Source: Bacteroidia bacterium
Lineage (GTDB): Bacteria; Bacteroidota; Bacteroidia; J057
Length of the DNA: 64,000 nucleotides
Direction of reading: 5' to 3'
Assembly: GCA_033391075.1 (NCBI GenBank)
Contig: JAWPMV010000001.1
Coordinates: 3,782,001 to 3,846,000, forward strand
Positions 27,806 to 35,194 of this stretch are shown piece by piece. Every line of letters begins with the position of its first letter. Positions within the stretch are counted from its first letter, which is position 1. Under the pieces are notes generated by a model. The model did not search any database. It was not told where the DNA came from and saw nothing but the letters and a program-made list of their open reading frames with translations. The translations under genes and the position numbers were made by a program.

Positions 27806-28291
27806 ATGAAGATTCTTTTTATCCAAACCGGTGGAACCATTGATAAAGATTATCCCAGAAAACAGGGAGGCTATGCTTTTGAATTTGGGGAAGCAGCGAT
27901 GAAAAGAATTCTCGCAAAACTGGATACTCAAATTGAGTTTGAGATCATTACAGCCTTTCAAAAAGACAGCCTGGATATCACAGCCGAGGATCGACAAAAT
28001 TTGGTAAAAATCATTGAAGGGCGCGAAGAAAAAAGGATCATCATCACCCATGGAACGGATACTTTAATTGAGAGTGCACAATATTTGGAACGTCAGGTAA
28101 AAAACCGATCTATCATCCTTACCGGAGCTATGCGTCCGGAGCGATTTAGCAATTCGGATGCAGACATCAATCTCGGCATGGCACTTGCAGCAGTTCAATT
28201 ACTACATGAGGGGGTATATATATGCATACAGGCTTTGGTACGGCAGGCATCTCTCATAAAGCGCGACAAAGAAAGTGGCTCCTTTTATTAG
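27806..28291 (+). CDS. Short asparaginase-domain protein (N-terminal domain only)
   Basis: A 161-residue protein matching only the N-terminal domain of type I/II asparaginases: the TGGTI loop (QTGGTIDKD) and HGTDT motif (ITHGTDTLIESA) that hold both catalytic Thr residues are present, while the C-terminal domain (another 160 or so residues) is missing. Stand-alone proteins of this length are seen in several phyla, so this is probably a natural short form rather than a truncated gene. Whether it has amidohydrolase activity is uncertain. It sits 31 bp after the LytTR gene and 19 bp before the PmoA-like gene. Confidence 0.8.
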   Translation: MKILFIQTGGTIDKDYPRKQGGYAFEFGEAAMKRILAKLDTQIEFEIITAFQKDSLDITAEDRQNLVKIIEGREEKRIIITHGTDTLIESAQYLERQVKNRSIILTGAMRPERFSNSDADINLGMALAAVQLLHEGVYICIQALVRQASLIKRDKESGSFY

Positions 28292-28310
28292 GGAAAAATT
28301 ATTGACTCAC

Positions 28311-29267
28311 ATGACCCGGAAATTTTATAACATTCACATTCTATTCCTTTCCTTTATTTTCACTCTTTCCTCTCTTTCTGCTCAGGAATCAATTGGCCTA
28401 TATGCCAAAGCCAAAGATGATGGGATTGAGATATACAGAGATGGAAAGGCAGTTTTTTTCTACCAAACCAAAACCAAAAGCCTGGATGGACAATATCCTC
28501 GGGCCAATTATATTCATCCTTTGTACGGACTGAATGGCGAGGTTTTGACCGAAGACTTTCCAGAAGATCATTTGCATCAAAGAGGCATATTCTGGGCCTG
28601 GCATCAGATGATCGTAGAGGATCAATGGATGGCGGACCAATGGGATTGCAGAGGAATAAGCTGGGAGGTAGATAAGCTAAAGACGAAAAGCAATCAGTCA
28701 AGTTTGGAAATACATGCGAGCATAAACTGGTTAGGCATGCTCCCTTCTAAAAGTCGAGAAGAAAAGTTATTCCGGGAAAAAACCATCATCAAAGTCAATG
28801 GAGAACGCTCGGATGCTATTGAAATAGAATTTGACATCTCCATCACTGCCAATTATCTGGGGAGTAAGCTGGGAGGATCAAATGATGAAAAAGGATATGG
28901 CGGATTTTCAGCTCGTTTGAAATTACCAGAAGACATTAGTTTTCATGCCAAACAGGGAGTTGTGGAAGCTCAAAACACGGCCGTTGAAGCAGGTAACTGG
29001 ATAAGCTTTCATGGAACTTTTGCTCCAGATGCATCTGTACAAAGCCGCATAACTATTATGAATCATCCCGATAACCCCTCCCCTTTTCAGGGATGGATTT
29101 TACGGGAGAAAAATAGCATGCAAAATCCCGCCTGGCCGGGCAGACATTCGGTCTTTTTCGTCAAAGGAAAACCCACTCGCCTTAGATATAAGCTTTTGAT
29201 TCACGATGAAATGTGGACCAAAGGCATGATAGAAGAAAACTTCCGCAAATTCGTCCAGAGCCCCTAA
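28311..29267 (+). CDS. DUF6807 (PmoA-like) secreted protein
   Basis: A 318-residue exported protein from ATG 28311 (an alternative start at 28275 lies inside the preceding gene and lengthens the signal unnaturally). Signal peptide to about Ala24 (FTLSSLSAQ). The mature part begins IEIYRDGKAVFFYQTKTK and carries YIHPLYGLNGEVLTEDFP with EDHLHQRGIFWAWH, the DUF6807 signature. The domain is also the N-terminal module of the giant dehydrogenase at 19947-23738. The name PmoA-like comes from weak similarity to a methane monooxygenase annotation and should not be read as function. Confidence 0.85.
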   Translation: MTRKFYNIHILFLSFIFTLSSLSAQESIGLYAKAKDDGIEIYRDGKAVFFYQTKTKSLDGQYPRANYIHPLYGLNGEVLTEDFPEDHLHQRGIFWAWHQMIVEDQWMADQWDCRGISWEVDKLKTKSNQSSLEIHASINWLGMLPSKSREEKLFREKTIIKVNGERSDAIEIEFDISITANYLGSKLGGSNDEKGYGGFSARLKLPEDISFHAKQGVVEAQNTAVEAGNWISFHGTFAPDASVQSRITIMNHPDNPSPFQGWILREKNSMQNPAWPGRHSVFFVKGKPTRLRYKLLIHDEMWTKGMIEENFRKFVQSP

Positions 29268-29272
29268 AATTT

Positions 29273-29304
29273 ACTTGCATATACAAGTATTTTATTTATC
29301 TTTG
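29273..29304 (+). promoter_or_regulatory. MarR operator overlapping a Bacteroidota promoter
   Basis: ACTTGCATATACAAGT (29273-29288) is a 16 bp inverted repeat with one mismatched pair. The TTG at 29275-29277 and TATCTTTG at 29297-29304 form a near-ideal Bacteroidota promoter (TTG, 19 nt spacer, TAnnTTTG), with the -33 element inside the palindrome, so bound repressor would block the promoter. A second, similar palindrome lies after the MarR gene. The -7 element ends only 4 nt before the ATG, leaving almost no leader. Confidence 0.75.
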
Positions 29305-29308
29305 TTTT

Positions 29309-29779
29309 ATGAGCAAAGATCAAAGACCGGCTACCCCAAATTTTGACAGGATAAACCCTGCCACTTGTGTCAATGCCCGTCTCCGACGTTTGCATCGCAT
29401 GATCAATGCCGCATATCAGCAGAAAATCAATCCCTTTGGCCTAAGGGGAAGTATGCTTTCCATTCTCTTTATCATTGGTAAAAATCCGGGTATCAATCAA
29501 AAAACGATTGCTGATTTGCTGGTATTAGATGCTTCTACAATGAGTAGAGATCTAAAAAAGCTCATGGAGAAAGCCTGGGTCCAGATAAACAAAGGAGAGG
29601 ATTCCAGAAGCTCTGTACTTAGTTTGACGGATGAAGGCTACAATCTCGTAGACGAAATTGCGCCAGTCTGGGAAAACCTTCATCATAAGGTTCAGGATAT
29701 TCTGGGTAGTTTCAACCTCCAGCAAATCGACATCATCACAGAGGCCATTCGTTCAAACATGGAAGATATCAAAGCCTAA
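29309..29779 (+). CDS. MarR family transcriptional regulator
   Basis: A 156-residue winged-helix regulator started at ATG 29309; the 29213 frame start would run through the operator. Helix 1 (CVNARLRRLHRMINAAYQ), the recognition helix region GINQKTIADLLVLDASTMSRDL and wing (NKGEDSRSSVLSLTDEGYNL) are all present. MarR proteins repress their own and neighbouring genes and let go on binding phenolic or oxidising ligands. Flanking palindromes ACTTGCATATACAAGT and ACTTGTATATACAACT argue that it controls itself and the membrane protein at 29827. The Cys at the start of helix 1 (TCVN) could be a redox sensor (inference). Confidence 0.92.
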   Translation: MSKDQRPATPNFDRINPATCVNARLRRLHRMINAAYQQKINPFGLRGSMLSILFIIGKNPGINQKTIADLLVLDASTMSRDLKKLMEKAWVQINKGEDSRSSVLSLTDEGYNLVDEIAPVWENLHHKVQDILGSFNLQQIDIITEAIRSNMEDIKA

Positions 29780-29793
29780 AATTTTACCCATAC

Positions 29794-29809
29794 ACTTGTA
29801 TATACAACT
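29794..29809 (+). promoter_or_regulatory. Second MarR-type operator upstream of membrane protein
   Basis: ACTTGTATATACAACT matches the 29273-29288 palindrome at 14 of 16 positions and contains the perfect 12 bp palindrome TTGTATATACAA. It lies 18 bp before the start of the membrane protein at 29827. No clear -7 element follows, so the next gene may use a weak promoter or be read through from marR. Confidence 0.7.
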
Positions 29810-29826
29810 AATTTAAGCACCACATC

Positions 29827-30564
29827 ATGTTAGAAAATTTGCCAACTTATATTCCCCTCAGTTTTATACTGACAACTGTTGCTAGTCTGATCCTCTTCTA
29901 TTGGGTACAAAGTCGATCAGGTATTGAAAAACGACTGAAGAATACGATCATAGGAGGTATTGTCCTCTGGTTGATTGTACATGCACTCCTGGCCATGAAT
30001 GGTTTTTACCATCTGCATACCCAGGATATGCTGCCAAGATTTCTATTGGTATTTGGACCCATTTTTCTTCTCATTATCTACCTTTTCAATAGTGAAAAGG
30101 GGAAAGCTTATCTGGATAGCCTGGATTTGGAAGCTATGACCTGGCTTTCGATCATCAGAATCCCGGTAGAATTTGTGTTGTACTGGTTGGCCCTCAGTGA
30201 GGTCATTCCTGAGCTTATGACATTCGCAGGCAGAAACTTTGATATCATTGGAGGGATTACAGCGCCATTTGTGGCCTACTTTGGTATACAAAAAGGGAAA
30301 ATGAATAGAAATCTCCTCCTGGCCTGGAATGTTTTGGGCCTATGCCTTTTGTTATTCATCATCGCAAATGCATTGCTTTCTGCCCCCTTCCCTTTTCAGC
30401 AGTTCGGATTTGATCAGCCTAATATTGCCATCCTCTATTTTCCCTTTGTATGGCTACCGGCTTTTGTTGCACCCGCGGTACTATTCTGTCACTTGGTGAG
30501 TATTCGTCAACTCCTTTATGCGAAAGAGGGAATAAAGACTTCTTTACATACAGCAGAAGCTTAA
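29827..30564 (+). CDS. Multi-pass membrane protein, unknown family, MarR-associated
   Basis: A 245-residue integral membrane protein with six or seven predicted helices (about 8-26, 40-60, 68-86, 100-122, 132-152, 164-186, 203-225). The C-terminal FVWLPAFVAPAVLFCHLVSIRQL resembles the end of other small Bacteroidota membrane proteins of unknown function. Its start is 18 bp after an operator palindrome, so it is probably the regulated target of the adjacent MarR protein. Transport or small-molecule response is plausible but unsupported by any motif. A strong terminator follows. Confidence 0.65.
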   Translation: MLENLPTYIPLSFILTTVASLILFYWVQSRSGIEKRLKNTIIGGIVLWLIVHALLAMNGFYHLHTQDMLPRFLLVFGPIFLLIIYLFNSEKGKAYLDSLDLEAMTWLSIIRIPVEFVLYWLALSEVIPELMTFAGRNFDIIGGITAPFVAYFGIQKGKMNRNLLLAWNVLGLCLLLFIIANALLSAPFPFQQFGFDQPNIAILYFPFVWLPAFVAPAVLFCHLVSIRQLLYAKEGIKTSLHTAEA

Positions 30565-30583
30565 TAAATGATATTCTGCTAAT

Positions 30584-30620
30584 AGGTCCGGGCTTCCTTT
30601 TTCGGTCCGGACCTTTTTTT
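30584..30620 (+). terminator. Intrinsic terminator after membrane protein gene
   Basis: AGGTCCGG (30584-30591) and CCGGACCT (30607-30614) form a perfect 8 bp stem, followed by seven T residues to 30620. The T-tract overlaps the stop codon of the convergent CPBP gene (30619-30621). Confidence 0.8.
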
Positions 30621-31545
30621 AATGGAGCCAGGCAAAAAACTCCATAAGTAGGGCAATGCCCGCATGAAGCAAGACACCGCCCCAGATATTTTCCGTTCGT
30701 AAGGCAAGCACGCCCAATATATATCCTCCGAATATTGAGGAAAAGGCTTCGAGGAAGGGTTTACCAAAATGAAGAGCCGCATAGGTACAAACCATAGGCA
30801 ATACTACCTCAGGTCCCAGCAGGCGCACAAAACTATAGATGAGAAATCCCCGAAAGAAAAATTCTATTGAAAGGTAATTGAATCCATAGGCGCTCTCAAA
30901 GATCAAAACAGCCAGCCACTCAGGGATTGCGGTTTCCTTGATAAATCGAGCGGAACCACTTTTAGCATAGAGGGGATAGTAATTCTGAAACTGCTCGGCG
31001 AAACTTGCAAGACCGATAATTACCAACATAATCGCCAGCAGTGGGAAATACATTTTGAAACTTTCCCATTTGAACTTCATCCCATAAAAGGAATTGAGAT
31101 GTTGTCGATCCTTTGGCCAAAAGATCAATAGAGGAATAAAAAACAGAATCAATCGATTGAATCGCCTCAAAACCCGCCAGACAAAGCGGCATCCATCCAT
31201 TTCCAGCCATTGGCAAAAGGCTCCCTCTAACGCAATGGCCCGATACAGACCTAGTGCTACAAAAGCGATTATCACCTTTAACCAAAACTCTCTTTTCCGC
31301 AAAAAATCAGCTTTCTTAACTTTTGAGATACAAAAGGCTGCAAACAAAAAGGGAAAAAGCAGAAAAGTCGTATAGGCCAATGCCCGAGCCGGATAGTTTC
31401 TGATCGTATCAATGTATTGGTCCTCAAAATCCAGGCTGTAATTGAAGCTAAAAATCACCAATAAAAATATGGCGATAGGTAGGTATAGTTGCCAACGAAA
31501 CTGTTCTTTACTATAGTTCCAAACATGAAGAAATAGCGGCTTCAT
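30619..31545 (-). CDS. CPBP family (CAAX protease-like) membrane protein with altered active-site motif
   Basis: A 308-residue protein with about eight predicted helices. The CPBP glutamate motif EExxxR appears as IEFFFRG (Ile227-Glu228-Arg232): the second Glu and the Arg are present but the first Glu is Ile. The two other motifs are present as YAALH (His259, tyrosine in place of the usual F) and LLHAG (His294). The family includes intramembrane metalloproteases, and both Glu are normally required; loss of one points to a changed or lost protease function. It is convergent with the MarR-associated gene and divergent from the phosphoesterase. Confidence 0.75.
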   Translation of the reverse strand: MKPLFLHVWNYSKEQFRWQLYLPIAIFLLVIFSFNYSLDFEDQYIDTIRNYPARALAYTTFLLFPFLFAAFCISKVKKADFLRKREFWLKVIIAFVALGLYRAIALEGAFCQWLEMDGCRFVWRVLRRFNRLILFFIPLLIFWPKDRQHLNSFYGMKFKWESFKMYFPLLAIMLVIIGLASFAEQFQNYYPLYAKSGSARFIKETAIPEWLAVLIFESAYGFNYLSIEFFFRGFLIYSFVRLLGPEVVLPMVCTYAALHFGKPFLEAFSSIFGGYILGVLALRTENIWGGVLLHAGIALLMEFFAWLH

Positions 31546-31568
31546 AGATCGATCAATTCAGCCCAAAC

Positions 31569-31582
31569 ATACATATATGTAT
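31569..31582. promoter_or_regulatory. Perfect 14 bp palindrome between divergent genes
   Basis: ATACATATATGTAT lies 24 bp upstream of the CPBP start and 107 bp upstream of the phosphoesterase start. It shares the TACATA...TATGTA arms of the 5061-5072 palindrome, but with two more central bases. It is a plausible operator for either gene. Confidence 0.35.
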
Positions 31583-31688
31583 TTCCTATTCAAATATTAA
31601 AATAAAGAAGCCTATATTTAGTCTGATTCAGAAATGCTGCTGTCCTCATGCACAGGCCCAAATTATAAGAAAGTTGAGATGAGTTGAT

Positions 31689-32630
31689 ATGCAAAACACC
31701 TTCGACAATTCTGCCTCCTTTGGTCTTTCCTATGCGCTCAACCGCAGGAAATTCCTAAAACTGTCTGCTATGTATAGCACTAGTCTTTTGGTTGTACCTG
31801 CCTTAGCCTGCAGACCTTCCAAAGAGAGATTGAGATTTGGTTTACTGGCTGACTCTCATTATGCCCGAAAAGAGAATTGGAAAAATCGCCGTTATGATCA
31901 GTCACTGGCCAAAACGGAGGAAGCGGTACGGATCATGAATGAAGAAAAGGTTGACTTTCTTTTGCATCTGGGCGATTTCAAAGACGAGGGCAATACTCCT
32001 AATCGTGAAGAAACCCTGGGATTTTTGGACGAGATCGAATCCGTTTTTCAAGGCTTCAAAGGACCTACTTTTCATGCAATCGGAAATCATGATGTAGACA
32101 GCATTACCAAAGCGGATTTTCTTCAACATATAGAGAATACAGGGATTGCCAGAGATAAAAGCTATTACTCTTTTGATCAAAATGGTTTTCACTGTGTGGT
32201 CCTGGATGCCAATTACCACAAAGATGGCAGGGATCAGTTTTATGCTGAGGGAGCGGACTGGCAAGATCCCAATATTCCTCAAACACAATTGGATTGGCTG
32301 AAAGCGGATTTGGAAAAAACAAACTTGCCCACACTCGTTTTTTGCCATCATCCCCTTTATGAATTTCGGCGAAACGACAATCAATACCACGTAAATAATT
32401 TTGCGGAGGTTCAGCAAATCATGGAAAAGTCCCAGAAAGTCATGGTCGTCTTTCAGGGGCATGTGCATGCAGAAGAACACAGCAAGATCAATGGGATTCA
32501 CTACATCACCCAATTAGCCATGGTGGATTATGAAGGTCTGGAAAACAATAGTTTTTCCATTGTAGAAATCAAGGATCATCAGATTCGCATAGATGGTTTC
32601 AAGCGAGTTTCCGATCAGCTCATAGAGTAA
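31689..32630 (+). CDS. Tat-exported calcineurin-like metallophosphoesterase
   Basis: A 313-residue protein. The N-terminus carries a twin-arginine signal (NRRKFLKLS, then a hydrophobic stretch ending VPALAC), so it is exported folded, possibly as a lipoprotein at the Cys. Metal-binding motifs run in order: ADSHYAR (D-x-H), HLGDFKDEG, AIGNHDVDS, CHHPLYE and GHVHAEEH. This is the calcineurin-like superfamily (phosphodiesterase/phosphatase). It is followed without a gap by the S41 peptidase gene (stop codon and ATG adjoin). Confidence 0.9.
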   Translation: MQNTFDNSASFGLSYALNRRKFLKLSAMYSTSLLVVPALACRPSKERLRFGLLADSHYARKENWKNRRYDQSLAKTEEAVRIMNEEKVDFLLHLGDFKDEGNTPNREETLGFLDEIESVFQGFKGPTFHAIGNHDVDSITKADFLQHIENTGIARDKSYYSFDQNGFHCVVLDANYHKDGRDQFYAEGADWQDPNIPQTQLDWLKADLEKTNLPTLVFCHHPLYEFRRNDNQYHVNNFAEVQQIMEKSQKVMVVFQGHVHAEEHSKINGIHYITQLAMVDYEGLENNSFSIVEIKDHQIRIDGFKRVSDQLIE

Positions 32631-33944
32631 ATGCCTGAACGCAAACTATCCATAGCAGAACGAATTCTGGGGCTCTCAAAAATATGGAAGGAGGCCAATT
32701 ATAATTTCGCGTATTTTGATCAGGTTCCGGATTTGGATTGGGAAGCAGCTTATCAGGACTTTATCCCTAAAGTCATAGAAGCTGAGGATTTGTATGAATA
32801 TTATCGTTTGCTCCAACAGTTTACTGCGCTTCTGGAAGACGCACATAGCAGTGTCTATTTCCCTCCACATATAGGCAAAAGCATCACATCTCTTCCCTTT
32901 CATATCGAAGCAATCGGAGGTAAATTTCATATAGTAAATGTTGCCAAAGGCTTAGCAGATAAACTTCCTCTTTTCGCCGAAGTGAAAAGTATAAACGGGA
33001 AAGCGACTTTAGCGTACCTGGAGGAAGAAGTTCTGCCCTATACTGCTGCATCTGCTCCTCATAGTAGACTTTATTGGGCGACTCAGGATTTGTTGAAAGG
33101 AAGGATAGGAGAAAAGATTGAGCTAGCCTATGAGCATGAGGGAATGACCGGGAAGTGGGAAGGCATACAAGAAGCAAAAGAATCGAGGGATTGGATAAGA
33201 AGTCCATTTAAAAAAGCTCAGGATGTAAGTTGCGATTTCACCGAAGAAGGAATTGCGCATCTACAGATCAATAATTTTAATAGCGAAGCAGTTTTAGAGT
33301 CTTTTCGCAAACTGCTTCCCCTACTCTATGCTGCCAATGCCATCCTCCTGGACCTTCGTTTCAATCTGGGAGGAAATAGCCAGATTGCGAGAGAAATCCT
33401 CAAATATTTCACAGATGCTCAGCTCATTCCTAAGGTACAAGGCAGTAGCCGCAAACATTTGCCCAGCCACAAAGCTTTAGGATCTTTCCTCGCCTTTCAA
33501 CCCAATTCCGATTGGAAGCCTACAGAAGCCGATCAGGTATTGTTTATGAAGTATTATCAGGGCAGGGTTTGGGAATTGGAAGAGAATCGTCCCTACCTCA
33601 ATGATCAGGAGGCTCCGAAAATCTTGTTTCCTATGCTTGTTTTGACAAGTCCCGATACGGCCTCTTCCAGTGAGGACTTTCTGGTTTCTTTTCAAGGTCT
33701 GAATAGAGGCAAATTGATGGGGAGTAAAACTTGTGGAAGTACAGGAGCAGCAGTCTTTTTAAAACTCCCCGGAGAAGGTATAGCAAGGATTTGTGCCCGA
33801 AAATGTAGCTATCCGGATTCCCGTGAATTTGTGGGCTATGGCATAGAACCGGATATTCCTGTCGAACTCACGCTTGAAGATTGGAAGCAGGGGGATATAG
33901 TAAAGGAAAAGGGAATTTCTTTTCTAAAAGACCTTATTCTTTAA
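32631..33944 (+). CDS. S41 family (C-terminal processing) peptidase, no signal peptide
   Basis: A 437-residue protein. The C-terminal half has the S41 core: ILLDLRFNLGGNSQIAREIL and the nucleophile region TSPDTASSSEDF, then LMGSKTCGSTGA and GYGIEPDIPVELT. Tail-specific proteases usually carry a signal peptide and a PDZ domain; neither is evident here, though residues 1-60 start charged. A cytoplasmic location or a lost signal are both possible. The ATG directly follows the stop of the phosphoesterase gene (TAAATG), so the two are translationally coupled. It overlaps the convergent SRPBCC gene by 21 bp. Confidence 0.82.
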   Translation: MPERKLSIAERILGLSKIWKEANYNFAYFDQVPDLDWEAAYQDFIPKVIEAEDLYEYYRLLQQFTALLEDAHSSVYFPPHIGKSITSLPFHIEAIGGKFHIVNVAKGLADKLPLFAEVKSINGKATLAYLEEEVLPYTAASAPHSRLYWATQDLLKGRIGEKIELAYEHEGMTGKWEGIQEAKESRDWIRSPFKKAQDVSCDFTEEGIAHLQINNFNSEAVLESFRKLLPLLYAANAILLDLRFNLGGNSQIAREILKYFTDAQLIPKVQGSSRKHLPSHKALGSFLAFQPNSDWKPTEADQVLFMKYYQGRVWELEENRPYLNDQEAPKILFPMLVLTSPDTASSSEDFLVSFQGLNRGKLMGSKTCGSTGAAVFLKLPGEGIARICARKCSYPDSREFVGYGIEPDIPVELTLEDWKQGDIVKEKGISFLKDLIL

Positions 33945-34487
33945 GAAGTTGTGGGGGAAAGTTGGGCCTGGTGGATGTCCTATCATTCTCTTCTCTTCTT
34001 CATTTTCTGCCCGCTGCCGCAATACTTCCAGTTTAATACTTTTTTCTCCTCTGTGCATGGCCCATTCATGATTGAATTCGAAAATAGGTTTCAGGATAAA
34101 GGAAAAGTTTCTGAACAAAGGCTTTTCTGCCTTTATTCGCCAATCATAATGAACCTCGCAATATTTTGATCCACTTTTCTGCCGGATGTTCCATACACCT
34201 TTGCCTTCCAAATCCCCAAAAGCTTCGAGTTCCAATCGCTGAGGAAAAACCTTACGAGTAGAGCGAAAACTCCATTTAATGGTATAGGGGAGAAATCCTT
34301 TGGTAAAGACATTGACCAGCTGTTTCATCCCATCTACCGGCCCCTCTTCGATCACCTCCACATCCAGATAAACCGACGGCCACCAACGACTGAGTTGGCT
34401 GGGTTTATTGAGGATATTAAAAATTTCCTCTTCTGTGGCTTCTAATAGCCAATAGGTATTGAAGTGATAATCATTGGATTTGGGCAT
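33924..34487 (-). CDS. SRPBCC (START-like) domain protein
   Basis: A 187-residue cytoplasmic protein. It shows the helix-grip signature LLEATEEEIFNILNKPSQLSRWWPS, with SVYLDVEVIEEG and TIKWSFRSTRK following, as in polyketide cyclase/START-type ligand-binding proteins. Such proteins bind lipids or aromatic compounds in a deep cavity; the ligand is unknown. Its 3' end overlaps the S41 peptidase gene by 21 bp in the opposite direction, an unusually long tail-to-tail overlap for this window. Confidence 0.75.
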   Translation of the reverse strand: MPKSNDYHFNTYWLLEATEEEIFNILNKPSQLSRWWPSVYLDVEVIEEGPVDGMKQLVNVFTKGFLPYTIKWSFRSTRKVFPQRLELEAFGDLEGKGVWNIRQKSGSKYCEVHYDWRIKAEKPLFRNFSFILKPIFEFNHEWAMHRGEKSIKLEVLRQRAENEEEKRMIGHPPGPTFPHNFLKNKVF

Positions 34488-34626
34488 GTTTCAAGGGTTT
34501 TTTCCCAATATACGAGAATAGTAGAAGGAGCGGATTTCAACTTTTTTAAAAAAAATTAAAAAAACATAAGTACAAAAAGAAAGCTCAGGTCTTATCCTTA
34601 TGAAAACAGTATAAATATCAGCTAAT

Positions 34627-34926
34627 ATGAAAAATCTGATCCTTCTCTCCAGCTTCCTCTTACTCTTCCTCACCTGGAAGGCTATGGGGGTCCAGGAGCT
34701 GGAAGGAAGATCAGAAAGAGCCACGACCCACTTAGGTCCCGATTACAACAACAAACCACAGGATAACTCGATAGCAATTCTAGCCCGCTCATCATTTAAT
34801 AAACCTAACAAACAAGACGCAAGTAGAACACCCCTTATGGACGCTTTCACTGATGGGGTCCAAACTCCTGAGACCTGGAATAACTGGAAACAGGAGATTC
34901 ATCAGCTTTTAAAGAAAGCGCCATAA
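34627..34926 (+). CDS. Small secreted protein of unknown function
   Basis: A 99-residue protein with a signal peptide (MKNLILLSSFLLLFLTWKA). The mature part is polar and ends in WKQEIHQLLKKAP. No family is recognised. Support comes from the signal peptide, an A-rich leader (upstream AAAAAATTAAAAAAAC region), and a strong terminator 38 bp after the stop. It may be a peptide-like or envelope protein. Confidence 0.6.
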   Translation: MKNLILLSSFLLLFLTWKAMGVQELEGRSERATTHLGPDYNNKPQDNSIAILARSSFNKPNKQDASRTPLMDAFTDGVQTPETWNNWKQEIHQLLKKAP

Positions 34927-34963
34927 GCTGTGTTCCAGCTTATAATCTCGACGACGTGTACAT

Positions 34964-34991
34964 AAAGGACCTCATTTGAGGTCCTTTTTTT
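34964..34991 (+). terminator. Strong intrinsic terminator
   Basis: AAAGGACCTC (34964-34973), loop ATTT, GAGGTCCTTT (34978-34987), then T residues to 34991: a 10 bp perfect stem with a 4 nt loop and a 7 T tail, ending the small secreted protein gene. Confidence 0.9.
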
Positions 34992-35005
34992 GTGTAAAAA
35001 AAGAA

Positions 35006-35037
35006 GTGTTTGGGTGTTAGCGTGTTAGGGTGTTGAG
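35006..35037. repeat. Tandem 8 bp repeat (GTGTTAGG-like, four units)
   Basis: Four successive octamers: GTGTTTGG, GTGTTAGC, GTGTTAGG, GTGTTGAG. The reverse complement AACACCCT occurs doubled near 42010 and once near 39651, so this octamer is used several times in intergenic DNA of the window. Confidence 0.5.
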
Positions 35038-35068
35038 TTGGGATGCTCTTCTACCTTCTCCTACAGCA

Positions 35069-35164
35069 TGTCATTGCGAGGGAACCGAAGCAATCCCCTT
35101 GACTACAAATAATTATTAGGTTTCAAGGAGATTGCTTCGCCTGTAGTACAGGCTCGCAATGACA
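35069..35164. repeat. Dispersed repeat R1, full copy
   Basis: Outer arms TGTCATTGCGAG (35069-35080) and CTCGCAATGACA (35153-35164) are perfect complements; inside lie GAAGCAATCCCCTTG and CAAGGAGATTGCTTC. The right flank (CAGCTTAGCTGGGGTTTC) resembles that of the copy at 57659-57754, which shows the unit extends beyond the arms. The 268 bp gap before the sulfatase 3' end holds only the terminator, the octamer array and this repeat. Confidence 0.85.
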
Positions 35165-35194
35165 GCTTAGCTGGGGTTTCTTTGGGGTTTCCTT

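Noticed and set aside
31902-32513. Minus-strand 203-codon frame within the phosphoesterase gene
   Set aside because: Opposite frame of conserved metal-site motifs; no start context or domain.
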